From the NCBI GenBank assembly GCA_900230115.1, contig LT907983.1, forward strand, positions 3,425,001 through 3,489,000: a stretch of 64,000 nucleotides of DNA, in the 5' to 3' direction. Position numbers and translations under genes: made by a program. Under the pieces are notes generated by a model. It ran no database searches. It was not told the origin of the DNA and worked only from the letters and a program-made list of their open reading frames with translations. Shown piece by piece: positions 35,775 through 43,897 of the stretch (the stretch's first letter is position 1; every line of letters starts with the position of its first letter). The stretch is from Spirosomataceae bacterium TFI 002 (GTDB taxonomy: Bacteria; Bacteroidota; Bacteroidia; Cytophagales; Spirosomataceae).

Positions 35775-36629
35775 ATGAACCCGAAGTATTTTCCACTACC
35801 TAAAACAGAACTGGAGTCAGTGGTTTTTCAAAAGGAAAGTTCTAATACATTTTATGATATTCTACACTTTCATGAAGCTTACCAAATCACGCTGATAGAA
35901 AACGGCACAGGGAATTGCTTTGCTGGTAACGGAATGCTCCGTTTTGAACCCGATGATATTTTTATAATGGGAAAAAACCTTCCCCATGTATTCAGAAGTG
36001 ATGGTATTTATTACGAAAGCAAATCGCTTCTAAGCCAAGCGTCCACCATATTTATATCATCGGAGTTATTGAGTTCATTCACTCAAAATGTCCCCGAAAA
36101 AGCAGAAGTCATTAAAGCCTTAACTCATTTTGATAAAGGGATAAAACTGCGTAGTGATAAGATTGGAAGCAAAATAGTAAGAATTGCAGATTTAGATGGT
36201 TTTGAGAAAATTGTTGCTGCTTTGGATATCCTCAAAGAGATATTCGAAACAAATGAGAAAACCTTTATTTCTGACGGAAACCTGAGCGAAATTCAAAAGG
36301 AAAGTACTTTTGAGCGAATCAATTCAGTATTTGATTATACCATGAAGCATTTCGATAGAGAAATTAAACTTCAGGAGGTTGCGAATCTTACCAGCATGAC
36401 GCCCAATGCATTTTGTAAATACTTCAAACAACGGACGAGGAAGAGCTACTTCAATTTCTTAAATGATGTACGAATAAACCATGCTTGCCGTCTTTTGCAA
36501 AGTACTGAAACAAGTATTGGTGAAATTTCGTTGAATTGTGGATTTCAAAACTTTTCCAATTTCCATCGCCAGTTTCAAAGAAGAATGGGGCATGCTCCAA
36601 GTATATATCGAAAATTGCAGCAGGGATAA
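35775..36629 (+). CDS. AraC-family transcriptional regulator
   Basis: A 284-aa regulator with an N-terminal cupin-like ligand domain (HFHEAYQITLIENGTG, about 29-45; IMGKNLPHVFRSDG) and a C-terminal pair of HTH motifs (IKLQEVANLTSMTPNAFCKYFKQ and IGEISLNCGFQNFSNFHRQF). It is divergent from the hydroxyproline operon, with 136 bp between the starts, and is the natural candidate for its hydroxyproline-responsive activator. That role is inferred from position. Confidence 0.92.
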   Translation: MNPKYFPLPKTELESVVFQKESSNTFYDILHFHEAYQITLIENGTGNCFAGNGMLRFEPDDIFIMGKNLPHVFRSDGIYYESKSLLSQASTIFISSELLSSFTQNVPEKAEVIKALTHFDKGIKLRSDKIGSKIVRIADLDGFEKIVAALDILKEIFETNEKTFISDGNLSEIQKESTFERINSVFDYTMKHFDREIKLQEVANLTSMTPNAFCKYFKQRTRKSYFNFLNDVRINHACRLLQSTETSIGEISLNCGFQNFSNFHRQFQRRMGHAPSIYRKLQQG

Positions 36630-36697
36630 GGGAATTTATAACTAATTGTATTCGGTTAAATAGAAAGCCGGAAATTAAAATACGGTCTAGAAAACGC

Positions 36698-36705
36698 TAA
36701 ATTTG
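36698..36705 (+). promoter_or_regulatory. -7 promoter element of the CoA-binding protein/mutS2 operon
   Basis: TAAATTTG fits TAnnTTTG fully, 34 bp before the ATG at 36740. A small TTACC-N5-GGTAA hairpin (36718-36732) lies in the leader. Confidence 0.5.
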
Positions 36706-36739
36706 CAGCTTAAATAATTACCCAAACGGTAAAGATTCA

Positions 36740-37096
36740 ATGAAAACGCTCGTTCTTGGTGCATCCAACAATCCTTCTCGATACGCTTACATGGTTACTG
36801 AGAGGTTACTCCATAAGGGGCATGAGGTAGTACTTTTTTCTAATAAAAAAGGTGAAATCTTTGGTCAGCAGTTTATCAATGATACCGAATTAGTGAGTGA
36901 AATAGATACGGTAACAATGTACCTTGGTGCAAGGAATCAAGCTCAATACGAAGAGTTTTTACTCGAGCTAAAGCCAAGGAGAGTAATTTTTAATCCAGGG
37001 GCAGAAAACCCTGAGCTACAACAAAAACTTATAGATAACGGAACGGATGCTTTTGAAGCTTGTACTTTAGTAATGCTTGGCTCCTCGCAATTTTAA
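36740..37096 (+). CDS. Small CoA-binding-domain protein
   Basis: A 118-aa single Rossmann domain of the CoA_binding_2 type (YccU-like). The N-terminal loop reads TLVLGASNNPSRYAYM, the middle VTMYLGARNQAQYEEFL, and the end GTDAFEACTLVMLG with the family Cys. Members bind CoA or form disulfides with it; the cellular role is not settled. It lies 1 bp before the mutS2 start and shares its promoter. Confidence 0.88.
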   Translation: MKTLVLGASNNPSRYAYMVTERLLHKGHEVVLFSNKKGEIFGQQFINDTELVSEIDTVTMYLGARNQAQYEEFLLELKPRRVIFNPGAENPELQQKLIDNGTDAFEACTLVMLGSSQF

Positions 37097-37097
37097 T

Positions 37098-39518
37098 ATG
37101 CTTTATCCCGAAAACATTGAAGTAAAAATTGGTTTTGACAAAATAAAAGAACTCCTCATTGAAGAATGCGAAAGCTCAATGGGCGTAGGTTTTGTAAACA
37201 AAATCAGCTTTTCCTCTAATTTTAATACTGTCAAGAAGCTGATAGGTCAGTCGGCTGAATTCAAAGAGATTATTCAACTTGGGCTATCATTTCCAAGTCA
37301 AAACTTTATAGATCCTGCCAAATCTTTCGCTCGAGCGAGTTTGGAAGGTAGTTTTTTGGATCAAGAAGAGTTTTTTGACATCAAGCTTTCTTTAAGTACA
37401 ATCCAGCAGATTTTAGATTTCTTCAAAAATAAAGAAGAGCATCAATATCCTTTGCTAAAGGAAGTTGTCTTTGGTCGGCATGGTGAAATGATGAATAATT
37501 GGCATCCACTCATTGCCAAGATAGAATCTGTTATTGACGAGCGAGGACAAGTTAGAGATAATGCGTCTCCAGAATTACAGCGTATACGCAAAAGCCTTAT
37601 TTCGGAGCAAAATAATGTTCGTAGAACCTTAGAGAAAATATTCAAAACGGCACTCAATAGTGGCTGGATAGAGTCGGATATGTCCATGACGGTGCGAAAT
37701 GGCCGATTGGTAATTCCAGTTTTTGCTGAGCATAAGCGAAAAATGAAGGGCTTTGTACATGACGAAACTGCTTCAGGTAAAATTGCTTTTGTAGAACCAA
37801 ACGAAGTTCTGGAGGCCAATAACGAAATCCGAGATTTAGAAATTAAAGAGCGAAGAGAGGTTATCAAAATCCTCGAAAAATTGACCGATGAGTTGCGACC
37901 ATCTATTCCTGTATTGCGAAAAGCATATGGAATGCTTGGCATAGTAGATTTTATAAGAGCCAAAGCAAAGTTTGCCCTGAAAGTTAAAGCTACTTCGCCT
38001 TTATTAGTGAATGAAAGAGTGATTGAATGGCGTGGAGCTATTCATCCAATTCTATATCTCGCACATCAAAAGGTGGGAAAACCTACCATTCCACTTACGG
38101 TAGAACTTACCAGTAAGAATCGCATTTTGGTGGTGTCTGGACCCAATGCAGGTGGAAAGTCAGTAATGCTTAAAACTATTGGACTCATTCAATACATGGC
38201 TCAGTGTGGCTTACTAGTTCCTACTCCGCCAGATGCTAAAGTGGGGATTTTTGAAGATGTTTTCATGGATATTGGCGATGAGCAAAGTATCGAAAATGAC
38301 TTGAGTACGTACAGTTCTCACCTCACGAACATGAAGTTTTTCTTGATGAATGCCAATAAGAAAACTCTATTTTTAATTGATGAATTTGGTACTGGTACCG
38401 AACCGAATTTGGGAGGAGCAATTGCAGAATCTATTTTGGAAGATTTGGTGAAAAGCAGGGCTTTGGGTGTGGTAAATACGCACTATACCAATCTCAAGAT
38501 TTATGCTGATAAGAATGAAGGATTGCTCAATGGAGCGATGAAATTTGACGGAGAAAAGCTGGATCCACTCTATGAATTGGAAATGAATAAGCCAGGGAGT
38601 TCTTTCGCATTAGAAGTTGCTCAAAAAATAGGCTTGCCAGCACATGTCATTAAAAAGGCCAAAAGAAAGGTTGGAACGCAGCAAGTTGACTTTGAGAAAA
38701 TGCTCAAAGAACTGGAAATTGAGAAGGCGATTTTTACAGAGAAAAACCAAGAATTGATTAGCCAAAATAGAAAGGCAAAGCAAAAGCTAGAGCAATACAG
38801 TGGACTCAAGGACTTTCTTGATATTGAGAAGTCTACGATTCTGAATAAGGCAAAAGAGGATGCCAGAAATTTACTTAAAAAGGCCAATAAGCAAATAGAA
38901 AATACTATTCGTGAAATAAAGGAGCAAAAGGCAAGTAAAGAAGAGACAAAAAATATCAGGAAGGAGTTAGAAGAATTTGAAAAGGTTGAGCTGAAAACAG
39001 AAAAACCGAAAGTTGTAAGAAAAGATCCTGAATGGGTAAAAGAAGAAGGAGCAATAGAGGTTGGTTCTTTTGTAAGAATCAAGGATAATGAAGCTATTGG
39101 CGAAGTCCTCAGGGTTCGAGGAAAAGATATTGAAATAGCTATTGGCCAGCTAAAAACAAATGTCAAAATCAATAGGCTAGAGAAAATTAGCAAAAAGACT
39201 TTTAAAGAAGGAACTGGAGAAACGCCCAAGCCTAAGCGATTAGGAGGAATTGATCTTAATGAGAAAATGGCAAATTTCAGTTTCAATCTAGATATCAGAG
39301 GCAAAAGGGGTGAGGAGGCTTTGGTAGAACTCGACAATTTGATGAATGACGCACTGCTTCTCGGTTATCCTGAACTACGAATTTTGCATGGAAAAGGCGA
39401 TGGTATTTTAAGAAATCTTGTTCGCTCGCATCTTAAGGGATACAAGCAAGTTGCCAAGATGGAAGATGAACATGCAGATCGCGGTGGCCATGGAGTCACT
39501 ATTGTAAAAATGGCTTAA
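37098..39518 (+). CDS. mutS2: MutS2-family ATPase/Smr endonuclease
   Basis: An 806-aa MutS2 homologue. The ATG at 37098 (MLYPENIEVKIGF) is preferred, leaving 1 bp after the CoA-binding protein stop; an upstream ATG would overlap that gene. The ATPase domain has Walker A GPNAGGKS (348-355), Walker B-like FLIDEFGTGTEP, and the family TSYSSHL-like STYSSHLTNMK. A Lys/Glu-rich coiled coil (about 530-640), a KOW-like barrel and a C-terminal Smr nuclease domain (LDIRGKRGEEA, LHGKGDGILR) complete it. MutS2 proteins suppress recombination or rescue collided ribosomes; which applies here is unknown. Confidence 0.95.
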   Translation: MLYPENIEVKIGFDKIKELLIEECESSMGVGFVNKISFSSNFNTVKKLIGQSAEFKEIIQLGLSFPSQNFIDPAKSFARASLEGSFLDQEEFFDIKLSLSTIQQILDFFKNKEEHQYPLLKEVVFGRHGEMMNNWHPLIAKIESVIDERGQVRDNASPELQRIRKSLISEQNNVRRTLEKIFKTALNSGWIESDMSMTVRNGRLVIPVFAEHKRKMKGFVHDETASGKIAFVEPNEVLEANNEIRDLEIKERREVIKILEKLTDELRPSIPVLRKAYGMLGIVDFIRAKAKFALKVKATSPLLVNERVIEWRGAIHPILYLAHQKVGKPTIPLTVELTSKNRILVVSGPNAGGKSVMLKTIGLIQYMAQCGLLVPTPPDAKVGIFEDVFMDIGDEQSIENDLSTYSSHLTNMKFFLMNANKKTLFLIDEFGTGTEPNLGGAIAESILEDLVKSRALGVVNTHYTNLKIYADKNEGLLNGAMKFDGEKLDPLYELEMNKPGSSFALEVAQKIGLPAHVIKKAKRKVGTQQVDFEKMLKELEIEKAIFTEKNQELISQNRKAKQKLEQYSGLKDFLDIEKSTILNKAKEDARNLLKKANKQIENTIREIKEQKASKEETKNIRKELEEFEKVELKTEKPKVVRKDPEWVKEEGAIEVGSFVRIKDNEAIGEVLRVRGKDIEIAIGQLKTNVKINRLEKISKKTFKEGTGETPKPKRLGGIDLNEKMANFSFNLDIRGKRGEEALVELDNLMNDALLLGYPELRILHGKGDGILRNLVRSHLKGYKQVAKMEDEHADRGGHGVTIVKMA

Positions 39519-39574
39519 AACTAGCTAATTGAGCTTTCGGCGATTCTCACTTTCCCTAGAAAATAACAAACCAC

Positions 39575-41713
39575 ATGACTAAGAACGAAGTACTTAAAAA
39601 GCATTTTGGATATGATAATTTCCGTCCATTACAAGGTGAAATTATAAATCACGTTTTGGCAAAAAACGATGCTTTGGTACTCATGCCTACAGGAGGTGGT
39701 AAGTCCATTTGTTTTCAAGTTCCAGCTTTGCTTTTTGAGGGGCTCACTATTGTGATCTCTCCACTAATTGCTCTCATGAAAGATCAAGTAGAAGCTTTAA
39801 GGGGAAACGGAATAAAAGCATCATTTCTCAACTCATCTTTATCGCAGCAAGAACAGGACGCTGTATTGTGGGCAGCTAAACTGGGGGAACTAAAGCTACT
39901 TTACATTGCACCCGAAAAGCTTTTTCAGGGCAACTTGATGTCAAGGTTCAAGGACTTTAATATCAGTCTTTTTGCAATAGATGAATCACACTGTATTTCA
40001 TCTTGGGGGCACGATTTTAGACCAGAATACCGGCAGCTTTCAATTATCAAGAAAGATTTTCCAAAAGTACCAGTCATCGCTCTTACCGCAACTGCAGATA
40101 AGGTTACTCGAAGAGATATTTGTAAGCAACTAGAAATCAACGAAGAACATACTTTTCTTGCTAGTTTTGATAGGCCCAATATTAGTTTGGAGGTGCTTCC
40201 GGGTAGGTTAAGAATGAAGCAAATCCTCAATTTTTTAGACAAAGTTCCAGACCAGAGTGGGATCATTTATTGCCTGAGCAGAAAGGGGACTGAGTCTGTG
40301 GCAGGAAACTTAATTGCGGCAGGATACAAAGCTGATTATTATCACGCAGGTTTACCAGCCGAGGAACGCAGTAGGGTGCAAGAGCGATTTATAAAGGACG
40401 ATATGCAAATCATCGTTGCCACTATCGCTTTCGGAATGGGGATCGATAAGTCTAACATTCGTTGGATTTTGCATTATAATTTACCTTCCAATGTCGAAAG
40501 CTTTTACCAAGAAATTGGTAGGGCGGGTAGAGATGGAGAGGAAGCACAAGCGAAGTTATTTTATAGCTATGCGGATATCATAAATCGTCAGCGTATGATT
40601 GACGATAATGAAATGCCAAAGGAGCAAAAAGAAATGATGACAGCCAAGCTTGAGCGTATGAAACAATATGCCGAAGCGAATATTTGTCGAAGAAGAATTT
40701 TGCTTAGTTATTTTAACGAGGAGGTTACTCAAGATTGTGGTAACTGTGATGTTTGTAAAAACCCAAGGACAAGATTTGACGGAACGGTAATTGCCCAAAA
40801 AGCACTTTCAGGTATTGCACGTACCCATGAAAAAGTAGCAATGGGAATGCTCATTGATGTTTTGAGGGGAAGTAGAAATAGGAATGTTTTAAATCTCGGA
40901 TACGATCAAATCAAGACTTTTGGTGTTGGTCATGACTTGCGATACGAAGAATGGATGGATTATCTTTCGCAATTGCTTAATTCGGGATGTATGGATATTG
41001 CCTATGACGAGGGGCATTCTTACAAATTGAATAGTAGAAGTTTGGCTATTCTAAAAGGGGAAGAAAATGTTGAGCTTTCGGCATTTATTTCTGTTGCAGA
41101 GCGAAAGGCAAGGGAAGATCAACGTGCACCACAAACTAGAACAAAAACTGAAATTGTAAGAGGAGAACTATTCGAAATTCTTAGAACACTAAGAAAGCAA
41201 ATAGCTGATAGCCTCGGAATACCTCCATATTTGGTTTTCAATGATCGCACGCTTAGTGATATGGCCGAAAAGAAACCAATCAGTAATCAACAATTGCTAG
41301 ATGTTTCGGGGGTAGGAGAAGAAAAACTTAGGAGGTACGGAAAAGCGTTTCTTGACGAAATTGCAACATACTTGACCAGGAATGCTCAGAAAGGGTCGGT
41401 TTTGGGAAAGGGAAAAACATACGACGCTACACTTCTGCTTTTTAATGAAGGTAAAAATGTAGAAGAGATTTCAGAGGCAAGAAAAATGTCTCCTACAACT
41501 ATATTAGGGCACTTAATTAAGCTCAAGGAATTGGGTAATGATATTGATTTGCGATCCTTGATAGACGATTGGAGCTTTGATGCGATTTCCAAAGGAATCA
41601 AAGATTTGAAAATGCATAGAACCGATCCTGCCAAATTGCTTTTTGAGCACTTAGGAGGAGATGTAGACTACGGTAAAATTCGCTTGACTATGACGATCTA
41701 TGATTGGGGTTGA
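39575..41713 (+). CDS. recQ: ATP-dependent DNA helicase RecQ
   Basis: A 712-aa 3'-5' DNA helicase. Walker A MPTGGGKS is at 37-44 and the DExH box DESH at 136-139, with SWGHDFRPEY following. Motif VI reads QEIGRAGRDGE. The RecQ zinc module shows CRRRILLSYF, then CGNCDVCKNP. A winged helix and an HRDC domain follow (about 530-600). The extra 100-residue C-terminal helical segment (TILGHLIKLKELGND) is common in Bacteroidota RecQ. It is 57 bp downstream of mutS2 on the same strand. Confidence 0.97.
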   Translation: MTKNEVLKKHFGYDNFRPLQGEIINHVLAKNDALVLMPTGGGKSICFQVPALLFEGLTIVISPLIALMKDQVEALRGNGIKASFLNSSLSQQEQDAVLWAAKLGELKLLYIAPEKLFQGNLMSRFKDFNISLFAIDESHCISSWGHDFRPEYRQLSIIKKDFPKVPVIALTATADKVTRRDICKQLEINEEHTFLASFDRPNISLEVLPGRLRMKQILNFLDKVPDQSGIIYCLSRKGTESVAGNLIAAGYKADYYHAGLPAEERSRVQERFIKDDMQIIVATIAFGMGIDKSNIRWILHYNLPSNVESFYQEIGRAGRDGEEAQAKLFYSYADIINRQRMIDDNEMPKEQKEMMTAKLERMKQYAEANICRRRILLSYFNEEVTQDCGNCDVCKNPRTRFDGTVIAQKALSGIARTHEKVAMGMLIDVLRGSRNRNVLNLGYDQIKTFGVGHDLRYEEWMDYLSQLLNSGCMDIAYDEGHSYKLNSRSLAILKGEENVELSAFISVAERKAREDQRAPQTRTKTEIVRGELFEILRTLRKQIADSLGIPPYLVFNDRTLSDMAEKKPISNQQLLDVSGVGEEKLRRYGKAFLDEIATYLTRNAQKGSVLGKGKTYDATLLLFNEGKNVEEISEARKMSPTTILGHLIKLKELGNDIDLRSLIDDWSFDAISKGIKDLKMHRTDPAKLLFEHLGGDVDYGKIRLTMTIYDWG

Positions 41714-41782
41714 GTAAGGAGCAAGGAGTTTGAAAAGGGAAGAATTCGTTTAATTTACATTACCTAGATGAAGTACTAGCGA

Positions 41783-42682
41783 CTAAAAATAATACGCTAA
41801 GCCTGCCCTGAAAGTATTGCAATGTGCATCTACTATGGTTCGGATTTGTGGAGAGTAGCCACCGCCCATAGCCACAACAATAGGTATGCTATTTGCTTTT
41901 GCTTGTTCAAAAACGAATTCATCTCTTTTCTTACAGCCGTCTATACTACAGCTCAGTTTTCCTAGTCTATCACTTTCAAGAATATCTACTCCCGATATAA
42001 AGAAAAGAAAATCTGGCTTTACACTTTCTATTAGTTTTGGTAGCGTTTCATATAGTTTAGAGAGGTAGTCTTCATCTTTGGTGTAAGTTGGCAAAGCAAT
42101 GTCTAAATCTGATTTCTCTTTTTTGAGCGGATAATTCTCTTCCCCGTGCATTGTAAAAGTAAAGACTCTTGGCTCATTTTGAAATATTTCTGCTGTTCCG
42201 TTTCCTTGATGAACGTCTAAGTCTATTACCAAAATTTGGTTTGCTAAATTGTTCTCAAGCAGATACATACTTGCAATCGCTACATCATTTAACAAACAAA
42301 AGCCTTCTCCTTTGTCGCTATACGCATGATGAGTCCCGCCTGCAACATTCATGGCAATCCCATCTTTAAGAGCATGGTGACAGCAATCTATTGTTCCTTG
42401 GGTTATAATCAGCTCTCTTTCTACTAATTTCGGAGTTATAGGGAAACCTATCCTTCTTTCCATTTTTGGGGAAATAGAAATATTTAGTAAATCATTTAAA
42501 TAAGTTACTGAATGTACTTTCCTCACCCAATTTAAGTCAACAGGTTTAGGTGAAAAGAAATGATTGGCAGTTACGGTTCCCTCATAAACAAGTTGCTCAG
42601 GAATGAGCTCGTATTTCAACATCGGGAATCTGTGACCTTCAGGCAGAGGATGACAATAAATAGGGTCGAAAGCAATTTTCAT
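41783..42682 (-). CDS. Histone-deacetylase-fold amidohydrolase
   Basis: A 299-aa class II-like deacetylase of the arginase/HDAC fold (acetoin-utilisation/APAH relatives). The ATG at 42682 gives MKIAFDPIYCHPLP, matching the family; an ATG six codons earlier is less likely. Zinc and catalytic elements are seen: GGTHHAYSDKGEGFC (His-His-Ala, about 125-139), VIDLDVHQGNG (Asp and His zinc ligands) and FISGVDILESDRLG (Asp zinc ligand). The substrate may be an acetylated polyamine or lysine; nothing next to it decides. Confidence 0.92.
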   Translation of the reverse strand: MKIAFDPIYCHPLPEGHRFPMLKYELIPEQLVYEGTVTANHFFSPKPVDLNWVRKVHSVTYLNDLLNISISPKMERRIGFPITPKLVERELIITQGTIDCCHHALKDGIAMNVAGGTHHAYSDKGEGFCLLNDVAIASMYLLENNLANQILVIDLDVHQGNGTAEIFQNEPRVFTFTMHGEENYPLKKEKSDLDIALPTYTKDEDYLSKLYETLPKLIESVKPDFLFFISGVDILESDRLGKLSCSIDGCKKRDEFVFEQAKANSIPIVVAMGGGYSPQIRTIVDAHCNTFRAGLAYYF

Positions 42683-42713
42683 TCTGGTTTTTAACATCAA
42701 AACCTGTATCGCT

Positions 42714-42723
42714 GTTCATGAAC
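42714..42723. repeat. 10-bp perfect palindrome in the divergent 42683-42922 gap
   Basis: GTTCATGAAC lies 32 bp upstream of the deacetylase-fold gene. The rest of this 240-bp gap, which must also drive the GH18 gene, shows nothing else I could support. Confidence 0.3.
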
Positions 42724-42922
42724 GAGTCTACATTTTAATACTATGTTGAATTATTATGGCTGAAACCCTAGTCAACTTAGTTTTTGGCGGCTTCAAAGGT
42801 TAAGCAATAAATATAAAATTGGAGGATGTAACGTCAATTTTGTTTTAGGAATATAATCTAAGGAGTTCTAATTGAAATGAATGCTTTTTAATGTTAGATT
42901 GTAATTCAATTTAACACGAACA

Positions 42923-43879
42923 ATGAAAAAAACATTAATTCTATTTTTAACTATTCTGAGCACTTGCTCATTTGCTCAAAAAAAGGATTTCAAAGTAATT
43001 GGATATTTTGTGCCTAATATTCCTGTTAATGATATTCCTTTCGAGAACCTTACTCACATCAATTATAGTTTTGCTATTCCTGCGAAAAGTGGAGACACAT
43101 TGATTCCCTTGAAAAATGATAAATCCTTGATTGAACTTGTCAAAAAAGGTAAAGAAACTCAAACCAAAATTTTCATTTCCATAGGTGGGTGGGGAATTGG
43201 AGATGGTGGAGGTGATGACACAAGGTTTCATAAAATGGCCGAAACACCTGCTGGTAGAGCAAGGTTTATTGAAAACACCATGGATTTTGTCATGAAATAT
43301 GACCTAGATGGCGTGGACTTAGATTGGGAATATCCTGATGAAGATAGTCCTTCGGCTGATCAATATGTGGAGCTGATAAGAGACTTATCTACCGAACTAC
43401 ATGAGGTGAACAAAGAATTGACGGCAGCCGTAATTTCATACGGAAAAAAGGGTGGCGGAGTAAAAAAGGAGACTTTCGAATACTTTGATTGGATTAATTT
43501 GATGGCATACGACGACGACTATGGCCCAGATTATGTAAAGGCCCACTCGCCATATTCTCTTGCTATCAAAAGCCTAAGTTATTGGATACTTGAAAGGGGC
43601 TTGCCAAGAGACAAAGCTGTACTTGGTTTACCATTTTACTCCAAAAGGGGAATGGGGAACTATGGTCCTTCTTACAAAAAACTATTGGAACAAGGAGCTA
43701 GCCCATACGACGATTACCATTTAGGTTCATTCTATAATGGAATGCTCACAATAGAAGCCAAAACCGAATTAGCGATCAAGGAAGGTTGTGCTGGTGTAAT
43801 GGTTTGGGAAATAAGCCATGACACCAGCGATGAGTTTTCTTTATTCAAAAAGATTAACGAAGTCGTTAATAGGAATTAA
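42923..43879 (+). CDS. Secreted glycoside hydrolase family 18 (chitinase-like)
   Basis: A 318-aa secreted hydrolase with signal peptide MKKTLILFLTILSTCSFA. The GH18 active site DGVDLDWEYP (129-138) has the full DxxDxDxE pattern with D129, D132, D134 and catalytic E136. Other barrel strands are present (LTHINYSFAIP, IFISIGGWGIG, WINLMAYDDDYG, VLGLPFYSKRG, CAGVMVWEISHD). Cleavage of chitin or other GlcNAc-containing glycans is likely. No carbohydrate-binding module is attached. It is convergent with the PL8 lyase gene; their 3' ends share a hairpin. Confidence 0.94.
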   Translation: MKKTLILFLTILSTCSFAQKKDFKVIGYFVPNIPVNDIPFENLTHINYSFAIPAKSGDTLIPLKNDKSLIELVKKGKETQTKIFISIGGWGIGDGGGDDTRFHKMAETPAGRARFIENTMDFVMKYDLDGVDLDWEYPDEDSPSADQYVELIRDLSTELHEVNKELTAAVISYGKKGGGVKKETFEYFDWINLMAYDDDYGPDYVKAHSPYSLAIKSLSYWILERGLPRDKAVLGLPFYSKRGMGNYGPSYKKLLEQGASPYDDYHLGSFYNGMLTIEAKTELAIKEGCAGVMVWEISHDTSDEFSLFKKINEVVNRN

Positions 43880-43897
43880 TCTCAAAGATTAATTCCT
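43871..43897. terminator. 12-bp hairpin spanning both convergent stop codons
   Basis: AGGAATTAATCT (43871-43882) and AGATTAATTCCT (43886-43897) are perfect reverse complements with a 3-nt loop. It covers the GH18 stop and the PL8 stop. U-tracts are weak on both sides, so it may act as a bidirectional 3'-end structure. Confidence 0.5.

Noticed and set aside
37442-37963. 173-codon open frame antisense to mutS2
   Set aside because: Same reason: composition follows the sense frame and the MutS2 call is secure.
38621-39337. 238-codon open frame antisense to mutS2
   Set aside because: It mirrors the Lys/Glu-rich coiled coil of MutS2, so its Ser/Phe/Leu-rich product is a shadow of A-rich codons. 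No start context or domain supports it.
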